A stretch of DNA of 64,000 bases from Lasioglossum baleicum (taxonomy: Eukaryota; Arthropoda; Insecta; Hymenoptera; Halictidae), in NCBI RefSeq assembly GCF_051020765.1, contig NC_134948.1, forward strand, positions 5,944,501-6,008,500. The letters run 5' to 3'. A model generated the notes under the pieces. The model had not been told where the DNA came from and did no database searches. It saw only the letters and a program-made list of their open reading frames with translations. Position 1 is the stretch's first letter, and each line of letters opens with the position of its first letter. Positions 10,651 through 22,900 of the stretch are shown one piece after another. The position numbers and the translations under genes are program-made.

Positions 10651-13600
10651 TGTCGGAGAAAAATGCTGGGGCCAAAATGAGTCGGTTGTCTGCAGCTCTA
10701 CGGAAGCTTTTCGGACACACAGTCTACTTTACGTGTGTCTGTAAACGAATCAACTAACAGGGCTGTTTGTCGGTTTGCTTTTTCCGTTCTTTCTGCTGAT
10801 TCTGCTCGTTTCGATTGCGTTACATGCGTACATCAGATGCATAGCGATGATGACGAACCGTCTAGTAGTTGAATAGTAGTTTCTGTATCAGGCAACAACG
10901 CGACAATTTACCGACCCATGTAATTCAAACATGAATTGTTAGCAGGACCGCTGACAACGCGCGTAAAGTGTTCCTTCGCTCTTTCATCATCGCAATACCA
11001 TCTCTTTTATTCGGGGAACGAGACGTCCGTGTTTCCCTTTTCTTTACACGCACGATCAATCGATCACTTTGTCCCGGTTGGTTTATTTCTCTTTTTGTTG
11101 CTGTTGTTCTGTTCTGTTACCGTTTCGTGTAGGTATATAATTACGGGGGAAAAAAACAAAGAAAAGAAGAGAGAGAGACACTGAAAACGAATAAGAAACG
11201 TACCACGATTAGAAATTTGTTACGACACAATTACAAAATGGTCGACGTCCTCTGTACGGACTTTTTTTTTAAACATCTAATCAATCGAGTCGCATTCCCT
11301 TTCTCGTTTAGCTGTGAAAAATAATAGCGGAATATGCACGTGTGTGTTATAGTAATATTTAATAAGAATATATAAGAACGGGGCCCACACATACGTTTGC
11401 AGCTACGTCGATAAGTGTTTATGTTCTCGTTTTTTTTTATTCTCCATTTAATTCGTTACGTTGCCTTTATTTTTTTTTTTTTTGTTGTTTTCTTTCGCTT
11501 TATTGGATAGCTTTTTTTGTCCTTTTCGTTATTATTTAGGTTTAGTTATCTTTACTTTTACTGTCTTTGCTACCGTACTTTGAATATATCTCGTTAATAG
11601 GTAATGCAAGCGAGGAAGAAACTATGGTAAATGAGAAACTAAAAAATGTACGCGTTTCGAGCATCACGTAACGACACGTCGTCCCTTTTTGATCGTATCC
11701 CCGACGTATTTGTTTTCAGAAGAGAAGTCAGAAGAAACATCGAATGTTTTCTGTAATGCCCATTAGTTGCTTGCTTCTACGGAGGTTTACGGGCGAAACA
11801 ATAGAATCGTGAACGCGTTTACGCACCGTCTCGTCAGAGTCGTCATACTTGTTCCTATCCCTTCTCTTCGTTCTTTCTTTCGATCTTATTCCTCGCTTTC
11901 TATTTTCTGGTTTTTGTCCTTTCTCGCAGCAGCGCGACAGCGCAGCAGCGAATACCATTCGAAAGAAATCATTGAAATTAAACGATCCGCTCGATTTTTC
12001 TCGTTTTTTTTTTTATATAGATATATTCCTTCTATGTATATGTACATATTATAGTTGTGTGATTCGCCGCGAAGAATACCCAGAACTCTAGCACAAATTG
12101 CGATTGCAAAATCAAACGGTGAACAAAAATAGTCGGCTAACAATAATAGTGGAAAATGAAAGAGAAACGAACAGGTAAATAATAATAAAAGACGGAACTG
12201 AAACGGCGTAGCAGCCACGCGGTTTTACATAATATCTGTTGCGATCGCTGAACCGATTGTTCGTCCGGTGAGAAACGATCCGCGGTTTTCTATCGAAGGA
12301 TTGCCCCCGAACGACAGTGTAACGATCGCGAAGAAATAATACATAAACTGAATGTGTGTAAAAGAGCAACGAGAGAGAACGGTCGTTTGGAAAAATGGAA
12401 TCGCGAAATGGTAAGAAAACAAAAAGAAAAAAATTCCGATACACCTGTTCGACCGACACCGTGAGCGTGTCTTTCGTTTCTCACCTGTACAACAAGCGTT
12501 TCTCTGTCTATCGTTCGGTTCCGGATCCCGGTTTTCTAGCATCGTTACACAGCGCGTAAATTGTTTTTAACGGCACATCTCAAATCTTCCAAGTACAGAA
12601 TTCACGTTTTCCCCTGGTCGTTGCGTTGCCGCGACAAACATTGGCTTTACCTTCCTAAAAAGTACACAAGAGAGTTTATTCCTCGGGTTGGGTGATTTTC
12701 GTGGGCCCCTATATATATTTTTTTTTGTTTCCATTATTCATTTACTTCTTTTTTACCCATTACACGCTTCATTTTCTTCATTGGATCCATTCTTCCGTTT
12801 GCCTCGCACGTTTTACATCGTACCCCAACTTATTACAACGAAAGGCAGGCAGGCGAGGCAATTAATTTGCCTTCTCTTTGTTTTACTTGATCGTCGGTCG
12901 TGTTACACGCAACTTTTCCATATTACTGTTTATATTCGCATATTTGTTCGCCGTACGCTACCGTTTGCCTTGGTTTATCTTTTTCTTTCTTTTTCCGTTA
13001 CGATATACTTTTCTCTGTTTGTTGTATTCAATGCGGATTTCGTGAATCTGAGACGCAGCGTTTTTTCTCTCTTTGCTTTCATATACGTTCGCATTTCCTC
13101 AGTTTTTCTTTATATTATGTCCATGTATTGCTTGTTCGCTTCATTTACTTATTATCAATATTATTTTATCGTTATTTATTATTATTTATTATTATTATCA
13201 TTATTAAATTATTCCTTGTTTGCACACACTTGTTGATCGCGTTGATCGTGTTCGTCATGTGTTTCTGTCATACTTGTTTTCCCATTTTCTTTCTCGTATC
13301 TTTCGTCTCCGCCGTTTTTCTTTTCACTTTTATATATTGTATATATACATACATTTTTCTTTTGTCGGACCTGCTTCGCCGGTTTCGTTTTGCTCCTCGG
13401 AACGAAAATCTTCTAGCTTTACACACGTAAGCGTACAGTGGGCGTTTCTTTTCTTCTTTTTAACAGTCTACGTTCACTCTCGAATATGTTTTATACGTTC
13501 GTTCGTTCTGTTCGATATATGAAAACGGCGTGTCCCTAGACTTCTAGATGTACGATTTATCCCGTTTCGTTAATTTGATACTCTTACTTTTTCTCTCTCT

Positions 13601-13967
13601 GTTGAACATTCGAACAAGATCCACACGATGACCTCTGTTTCTCGAATCTTTGCATTTGATTTATTATTCTATTTGCTCACGCATACGCAGACACGTAAGA
13701 AAACAACTTGTGTGTGTGGTGTGTGTGTAGATGAGTGGGTGCGTGTGTGTGTATAGTTTTTGTTCAATTGAAAATCGTGGAACAATAGCGAATGATTTAT
13801 CTGTGAACAATCACGGCTGTTCGTTCGCGGAACCTCGTTTTCTTGCATTCTGTGTAATCGGAAATCGTTATTCGAAGCAATCTTCCATTATTTTTCGAAT
13901 TACATTCGGGAAAACTGTTTATCATATGCATACGCTCTCATATCGAAGCTGACACGACGTTCACGTG

Positions 13968-14010
13968 TCCTTCTTCTTCTTCATCATCTTCTTCTTGATT
14001 TTCTTCTTTG
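13968..14010. repeat. (TTC)n-like microsatellite
   Basis: Run of CTT/CTT/CAT triplets in the pyrimidine-rich region. Confidence 0.7.
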
Positions 14011-14217
14011 TTTCAGGCTTCAAATTCGCGTTCGTTAACTGTTTCTTGTTTCGATTAAATGTTTTGATGCGCCAAGCAACTCGGAGCCTCCGAGAGTTCC
14101 GGAGACACAGAAGAATTAATGAGATTTTCCGTTTGTTTCTTGCTTCTCTTTCATCAATCACGGATGTCGAACATGTTCAACATACCATCATCATCTATAA
14201 TGCACTTTCATTCTTCT

Positions 14218-14221
<4 letters not shown>

Positions 14222-14248
<27 letters not shown>

Positions 14249-14316
14249 TGCACTCTCTTTCTTTCTGCGATCTTACTTGTTTAACGTTCTCTCTTCTCTC
14301 TCTCTCTCGCTCTCTC
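14222..14316. repeat. (CT)n microsatellite cluster
   Basis: Two CT dinucleotide arrays (about 14224-14250 and 14288-14316) separated by mixed pyrimidine sequence. Similar arrays occur near 14450, 14547 and 15654. Confidence 0.85.
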
Positions 14317-15651
14317 AGGCTCGTTTAACCATCACTCAAATTATATAAAGTTTCTCATTGTCTTAATGCATTTTACGCAATAACAAATCTACAAAAATAT
14401 AACATTTTTATTCTTATCTCTCGTTATATTATCTCAATAAATGGTTTTCTCTCTCTCTCTTTCTCTCGTTCGCTCGTTCTCTCTTGCTCGCCTTTCAATT
14501 ATTTATGCGCGCTCAAGACACATTCTATTTGCCTCGAAACCTCTGCTCTCTCTCTCTCCCTCCCTTCCTCTTTAATAATCGTGTTCTGTCGTGCTGTCTT
14601 GTTCTTTTCTTTTTTTCTCTTCGTTTTTACACGTTTTCCGCATATCATACTTGACGGATAAAATCCATTCACCAATGATCTTTGGTAGAAAGTCTCTCCG
14701 ACTATTCTACGCTATAAATAGTATTTCTTGTTTGTTTATGTTTCAACATAATCATTCCCTATCCCCGTTCTCGCGGCAAGCGCGCAACACAGGTGCGCTT
14801 TTATGTACACCAATCACACTGTGTGTGTCACTTCTAAAGTAACTATTCGTATGTACAATTAAACGAGGGATATACATTTCTTAAAATATGCTACACGAGG
14901 GCGCAAACAACTTTTAAAAGTTTCACTTTTCCATTTCTTTCTCTCGAACATCGACGCGCAAAAAGCAAAAGAAAAAAGAAATATTAAACGACGATCTCGT
15001 TCTTACAAATATTTTTTACAAAGAAAGCCGAACTTTTCATCCCGCCCTCCCTCCTCCCACAGTCTTCTTCGGGTTAACAAAATTTAGAATTTCGAAAACA
15101 CGGACCAGATGATAGAATTTCGAATTTGCGACGGCACTGTAGCATATTTTCGAAGCAAAACCAGGGCGTACCGTGAGAACATACTCTTTCAGAGAACTTG
15201 AGACGCCCGTTCTTTTGCCTTCCAGCACGTTTCCCGACGTTCTCGCGGTAAGCCCCGAAAAACCACGATTACAATTATCGTGCACAAATTGGTAATTCGT
15301 TCCGAAGTCGAACAAACGCAACGCATTCCTCTCGCCTCCTCGACGCAACAGCAAATAAATATATTTCGTAGGGACTGCGTGCACGCGCGCGCAAAAAAAA
15401 AATCACCCACCTCTCCCCTCTCCTCGTTTGTATTTTCGCAGATGCGCACGTTCACGCAGTACCAACATTCTTCAACATCCCCACGCTTCTATATACATTT
15501 TTGTGGTTATTTCTCTCCTAAATAATTTCATTCGTAGTCCTTTCGCAACGCACGCACGCTCTCTCGCTCCCCTCTCTCATATATATATATCATTCTCTCT
15601 AACCGCACAGCGATTCGCAAGTAAACAATCACTCGAAATCCGACAAGCACG

Positions 15652-15653
<2 letters not shown>

Positions 15654-15682
<29 letters not shown>
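15654..15682. repeat. (CT)n microsatellite
   Basis: Uninterrupted CT repeat of about 13 units within the low-complexity region. Confidence 0.85.
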
Positions 15683-16921
15683 ATAGAATATATGTCACGC
15701 ACGCTCTCGCTCGTCGAGCATTCACAACTTACACAGATATATTATGCTATATATCGGAAACCTCTAATCTAAATCATATATAAATATATATTTTACCTAT
15801 ATGAAAAGCATCAGTCTCCATTTGCTAATGAACGTCTCAGTATTCTATCCCGCATATTCTGTCCCGTCCTGTCCCTCATTGTAAAAGAACAATGTTTCCG
15901 TGAAACTCGTCGTTCGCGTGTCTCCATCCGGTTCGCGGTCGATCAGAGTACTGAGACCGTCAATGCGAGCATTTCATATAATACCGGAAAATATATATTT
16001 TCATTGTAAAAAAAATAATCACACTTCTTAAGAATTAAATACTTATTAGCAGCTGACGACGACTTGTTCTCGTTTTAGTAAAATTAGCGCACGCATACAC
16101 TAATCAGTCGAGTTCTCATTCCATTGGTGATTTTCGAGCGCGGAGTACGGTTCGAAACGACGCTCGTCTAGCACAAGCACGATTTTATCTTGCGTATCTC
16201 TTGTTTTGTTATTTTTTTTTTCCTTTCGTTATTTCTAACCGTTTTCCCCATTTATTCATTTTACTGTTTTTTTGTTGTTGTTTTGTTTTGTTTATTATTT
16301 CTTTCGCGTTTTCTTTTATCTTGTTGTTGTTGTTGTAGTTGGTTGTTGTTTCGCTTTGTTTCGTATCTTACGCATTGAATGGTACGTTTTGGCAGTGAGG
16401 ACATCGTATTGTGTACGTCGGAAACGGGTCACTATCCTGTGTATGTGTGTGTCGCATAGTCTCTTCGACATCGTTTAACCGATGCCTTGTCTCCTATATT
16501 AGTTTAATTATTTTGGCCCCATCAGAGCTTTAGACATTATCGAGTGATTCTGCGCGCGGACATTTGAGGAGTCTCTTCTCCGGCACTGTTGTGCAATTAT
16601 AGCGACTTACGTTAAGGCGATTTTCGACGAAAACGTATCGTCTATCTGCATCTCGAACACACTCGCGAGAAACAACGAATATCTCTCTCTACCATCTCCC
16701 CATTACTCGGTAGCGTTTTTACTCGGTAAAAGGGAGAAACGAACAATGTACATACATGGATCGAGGCTTGTAAACATTGCGTTCAAATGTCGTGTGCCGC
16801 ACAATCACCTCGTTACACGTATAATAAGATTTTTGATTGCAGTCTTAAGTCGTATCCGGGAGTGTCTAAAAGTCGATAAAAAGTCATGTATATATATGTT
16901 TATATATATATATGTAAATAC

Positions 16922-19900
16922 CTAATTCTTGGCGGCGACTGCACCGATCGGAGCAACCGGAGCGACGGGAGCAATCGGAGCAACCGGAGCAATCGGAGCA
17001 ACCGGAGCTACTGGAGCCACCGGAGCCACCGGTGGCACCGGAGGAACCGAACCGACCGTAGCGACGAGAGACGCATCACCCTGGCCTTTTTCTATCCCTT
17101 TGCAATTCTCGACGGCGTCTTCGAATTGGCCTGGCACCGGCACCAGCACCGGCGCCGACAGCGCTACCACATCCTTCGTCGCGTTCGTGCTCGGAATCGT
17201 ATCGCTGTTCGCAACAACAACGACAATGCTCGTGAGAATAGTTCGCCCCTCAACGTTGACATAGATCGGAGCAATTACAATTACTATCACTTACTTGTAA
17301 TCGGTGGTCCCATCCACACCGTTACCTCGTCCCCTGCTGTCTTTCTTCTCACACTCTTTACTCTTCTTCACGGTCGTCTTCTTCTTACCGGTCGCCTGAA
17401 AATTCAGCTCGGTGAGACTAATAGCGTTTTACCAATGCTAATCTTTTTTGAAACGTGCCTCGATGTTTTCCATATACAGCGAGCCACGAATGTATTAGAG
17501 AACGCACTTTAAAACAATATAACCTTTTTATAATTGTACCAAACAACCTGATGTTTTGTAAGCAATTAGAAGCATTGGAGCAATTAGAAGCTTTTTTGCA
17601 GATTTTGATCTGCAAAAAAGACTTTCCAAAAATCACAATTTACAAGGTTGCAGGCAAAAATGAAAAAAGCGTTTATATATTATAAACCAGCTATGTTCAT
17701 GGAAAATTGATTGCTAGACCGCGGATCTTTATGCAAAATAAAAAATGTCTAGATTAATTGCAAGACACAGGAGCGAAATAAAAATTTCTTTCTTCTTTGA
17801 ATTATCTGAATAAGCTGAAACCAATACGCTAATGTCCTCAATTCTTTTTTGCCGTAAATGCATAAGATCCGCAGTCTATCGATCACTCTGGCAATGAAAA
17901 AACGAATTTCGCAGTTCGGAATTGGTTTTTTGATTCGTTTCTAAAAATCCTATCGTTTACCTTCATTTGAGTCTTTTTCCCGCGTCCCGCTATTTGCGTG
18001 CGATTGCTTCCACGTGTTGGAAACGTTGATCGACCCATCGGAGCGAATCCACGTGGAAGACCGTATTTCAGACCGCCGATCGACGTTACCTAAAGCGAGA
18101 CGATATGTGGTAACTCAACACCAACGTATACAATAAAAAACCAACGTATGGAATCTTTTGATCTACCTGCGGTGGAAGTCGTCCACGAGGATGGCCTTGC
18201 AACGGTTGAGGCAGACGACCGGGTTGTCCGTAGTTGGCACCCCATTGACCAACCACGACTCCAGCAATCTCCAATTGGCCGCCGCGCGACGGTATAGGTC
18301 GACGCATCAATCCGCGTTGAGGCATCGTTGCGTTTCCACGGCCGCGCATCAAACTGTCGTTGATCGTGCAACTGGCGGCTAAAATATTTTGGGGCACCGA
18401 CACACGTATACCTGGGGAAACGGATCTACGGTTACGTAAACAAATCGCACAAAACGGCAGCTTATATATTTCCCTTGGGAACACCTTTGGGAACTTGTAT
18501 TCAAAATTGCCATAGCTTTTTCGATTCGCTGTATGTTGTGTATGCATGTACATTCGAGGCCTAATCAAGGTGTGACGACCAGGAAGCAACATGTCAAGGT
18601 TTTTGACCTAGATTATTTGTTGACTATTTGTTCGACCTAGAATATTTCCATTCGCTATGATTCTTTCAATTTCATGGGTATGAGATCGATATAATAATTT
18701 CTATAATTATTTCTTTATGCAAAATAAAAATTTTCTAACAATTTTATTTTCTTTCTTAATGTGACCAATCGGTTGAAAATAATGTGACAGTATTTTTTAA
18801 TGACACCTACACATTTCTGTCATAAATGCATAAAAAATTCGCTATCTATTGATACCAACATGTTTAATAGTGTAAACAATAGTTTGAATGATGCTACAGC
18901 AATTATTCAAATGTCAGATGTGAAAGGCAAGATCGAAAAAGCTGTAACAAAACAAAAAGAAAAGAAAAATTGATCGACAGTTACCTGGAGCAACAGGCAT
19001 CGGGGGTCGTGCAAAAACAACATTGATACCCTCCAGTACAGCTTTCCTCATCCGTTCTACTTTCACAACACGTTCTATATGGCCACTGCAGAGTTCCAAT
19101 AGATTTTTCGCTATCGTAGCACGGGCTAACGTATGGTGAAATAATTTACCGTCGAAATATAACCATGGGCAACACATTAACCACGGGATTGGTGCGCCAC
19201 AAGCATCGTTAGCCAAAAGAGCGGTTTCGACGCCAGCCATAAACAATGTAGCTAGCTGTACTCCGCGCGATGTCACTAAAGGAAGCTACGGAGGAAATAA
19301 GGTTGATCAGCAATTTATCGGATGGAATTGACTACGTTCATGCGTCGTGTGTTGTAGCCTCGGTACCTGAAGATCTTGTAAATACTGAGCGTTCATGAGT
19401 TCCGGTGAAAATGCTTGCGCGATGAAAGCGTCTAGCTCCTGACGACGCAGTATCTTGATTACATCTGAGAATGACATGATATATCTGGAAGAGAAACAGG
19501 CCGCATTAAAGCAACACGAATCTTCGCAAGGGAAACATTCGATCGTGTCAATTGCAGGGACTTAATACCGGTATTATACCAGGAGGCTGGACCGAAACCG
19601 AAATAGTACCGAAATGGATGAAAACCGAAATCGTTAAAATACCGGTTCCGGTATAACCGATATTCTACCGAAGCCGATATACTAGCGAAACCGAAATAAA
19701 TACCAGTATTTTTCGGTTTTTCAATGCAAAAGATGCCCCAAATAAAAAGGGACTGCGTTCCACTTACCCGAGAACCGTCAATAAACACAGCCACCTTAAT
19801 TAGGTATACACAATATAAATACGTTCCGTCGTAAAACCCTCCGTGCGAAGGAACAGGAGCGAGTTCAGGTAATCTATCTACCGTGTCCGTCATAAAACAT

Positions 19901-22900
19901 GAAGCCAAAGACCTTCCAGATGTACCGCTCAATGATTTTTAAACATGTCTAATAATTCTATATATTTGACAAATATATTTTATTATTATTAATAAAATTT
20001 ACTGAAATTGTATCAACATTAATTATTAGTAGTACATGTGTGAGTCGCGGAATACCTCGTTTATGATCGTGAAGCAGTTAATGTATCCTATACATTGGAA
20101 AAACCGAAATTATTACCGGTAAGTGTATGCAAATATACCGATATTCCCATATTTCGGTTTCTATAACGTTTATAAAGAATTAACAGAAAAATACCGGTAT
20201 GATATCGGTAGTTTACGTCCCTGTATAAGTCCCTCCCTGTATAAGTTACCTCCCTGGTTAATTACCTTAAGACACAAGCCATGACCAGCAAGTGTTGGGG
20301 TACGTAGGTCGTATTTAGCATGAGAGGAGTGTCGGACATCATGCAAGTCAAGAATCCTCTAAGACGGCGGCGTTTGTCATCGATACCTGTGCTGAAGGAT
20401 GCAAAGCATCATTTTTCTGCGTGTTCGATTGATTTAAGAGATGCAACCAAGATAAAAGTGTCTCACCCAAACCACAAACGTTGAATCGTAGGAACGCCCC
20501 AACCGATTTGTTCCGCCTTGACCAATTCCGGGGCCTGATACGGATTCGATTTGGACCATACCCACTCTTTTATCAGAACGTCCGGGACTTCGATCTTTTC
20601 GCTGTCTGCGGGAGACACACCAAGAGAGCGTAGCAACGACTTCAACGAGATCGAGGAACAATCGTTCTACAATACTTACCACCTTTCTCTTTACTTTTAG
20701 CTGCTAAATACATTCGATGATGCAGATTGAACAATATCGCGTACACCATCTGCCTAACGGGTCTGTAAATCAGATGAATAGATGGGAATTCACGATGATT
20801 CTCGTCCTCCAGAAGGACCGGTAGTTTAATCTCGCCGGCGATAAGAATCTGGTAGATATGGGGAGACATTAATCCTTTCTGGTGTCTCTCGGACGCGGTG
20901 CGCATCACTTCTGGCACAGTGGTAGGAATACTAGTCGTCTTCTCAGCTTGTCTAGCAGAATCGGCCGTTGCGTGGGATGGCGATGTGGCGGAAGAACTGC
21001 TACTCGAACTCGACGAACTAATTAAAAGGTTGTGGGTACCGTTTATAGCGTGTCCATTACCTAAACAACGTTTCGTCGGATTAGAAAAACAAAACAAAAA
21101 CACGGGAAAAACGCTAACCACGGTTGTTCGATCGTTCAACCGCGTTCGTATCCTCTCTTACTTTGTTCCGTTTCTTCCGCTCTAATATTATCGGCATCTC
21201 CATGACCCTGAATACCGGGTGGGTCTATCACAATTTGCGGGGCAGACTTCGCGTTCACTGTAGCCTGCTTGTACGCATTTAAACTCTCGCGTTCGCTCTC
21301 CACAGTTTCGGACGCGAATCTCGACGTTTCTAAATTCGAATCGGCATCGGAGGTTGCCGGCGTTTCGGTCGAATTCGACGTTGGGGTTTGTACAGCGTTT
21401 TGCTTCGAGTCCAATTTATGCACTGAAACACAAGTTCGTTTGCTTCACGTTACTCCACCTTACGGAATTTAGCCCTTGTGTTGTCAACCACAAACTGTAT
21501 AGATTATTTAAAACCTTTCAGTATTTAACATGTCTGCACAAATTCTCATTATAAGACTATAAATTAATATATTAGCGAGTAAAGAATGGACATTCAAAGA
21601 AATTTTTGTAATATTTTTTAGAGGAACATTAACAATTGTTGAAAGAAATACAGTAAATGGGCACCGGGTTGACTACATAAGGGTTAACTGAAGAGAGAGA
21701 GATAGAGAAGACTGACTGACGATAGAAGCGACCACACGGAATTGGAGCAAAACTTCTTACCTCTGTTCTGTTTCACCGGTTTATAATGCAAGAACCCTTC
21801 TTTCGTTCCATTGATGTAGTACTGAACGGATTGTCGCAGTTTCGAACACCTTGGATCCGACAAAGTGCCGAACACTTTTTGCGCCACCACATCCAGTTCA
21901 ACGGATGGAAGGTCTTTGACGAAATTGGCGATCGCTTTTATCGTAAGTTCATTTTTGTCTGTGTTCGCTTTGTTCAAGTTAGCGTTCACGTTCAGTTTCT
22001 TATAAAAATCAGCCAAATCCTGCTCGGTTAAGATATAATTTCCAAGTAGTGCAGCCAACAAGCATAATCGATCGGATGGTATGTTCAATGCTTTTAGAAG
22101 TTCGGGGAGTATGTATTCCTTCGTGTCGAGGGAGTCCTTGAAGAGAAATTTAATCTCGCTTAATCGTTCCGCTAAATACGCGAACAACAATTATCTATAG
22201 CAGTGACGAGCAACCTGCAGTGGGCCAAAAGTGGAAACCTAATAGCCGGGAAGTAACAACGATGTATCGAAAATCGTGCGGACCGCCGGTTGCTCATCAC
22301 TAGACTCCGGATGTTTATGCAAAATAAAAAGTTTGTACATCAATTGCAAGACACAGGAGTTAAATATACATTTATATTCTTCATGAATAATTTTAATGTG
22401 GTGGAAATAATATATTAACCCTTTGCACTTGGAGCTATTTTATTTAAAAATATTAGAAAATTAAACATTTTTTCCTAGCTAGTATAATTCCATTCTATAT
22501 GATTTTTTTCATTTTGTGGATATGAGATTAATATAATAATGTAAACAACATTTTGAACAATGGTACAGCAATTTTTAGTGGTGACTCAGAGTCACCACTC
22601 GGGTGCTAAGGGTTAACACTCTTGAAATCTTTTAATATTTTCACTGTTTTAAACTGCAAATCCGGAGTCTACTCATCACTGATCCAAAGAACCATGCCTA
22701 TACCTTGTACGTCAGCTTCAACTGTTCCGACGAGAAATATCGTGGAGGATCGAATACCGCGTACTCCGCGTCATCGGCGATCAAGCCGTTGAAATTATTT
22801 TCTCGACAATAAGCAATTACTTCTTGATGATGGTCGTCCATACTGCATAACTGTTTCAACAACACGGTAAACAATGCAATGCCAAGACATATAATGTAAC

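Larger units (their letters stand above)
9191..16921. other. 7.7 kb pyrimidine-rich low-complexity region, no coding exon
   Basis: The plus strand is strongly T- and C-rich over the whole stretch, with poly-T runs, (GT)n near 10627 and 13710, (CTT)n-like near 13968 and several (CT)n arrays. Reading frames here translate to Phe/Ser/Leu/Tyr-rich low-complexity peptides and I do not believe any. It lies between the stop codons of two convergent genes. The most economical reading is an extended 3' UTR (of nardilysin, since T-richness is on its sense strand, or of the FAM120 gene) or a non-coding transcript. A polyadenylation signal at 9282 would end a short nardilysin form before it. Confidence 0.55.

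Noticed and set aside
9200..16900. Many 60-180 codon frames in the T-rich region (for example 12688-13236, 182 codons, and 12900-13430)
   Set aside because: They translate to Phe/Ser/Leu/Tyr low-complexity strings that follow directly from T/C-rich DNA; no domain, codon bias or splice logic supports them.
16886..17512. 208-codon plus-strand frame rich in RSN repeats
   Set aside because: It is the antisense of the FAM120 last exons and their VAP repeat.
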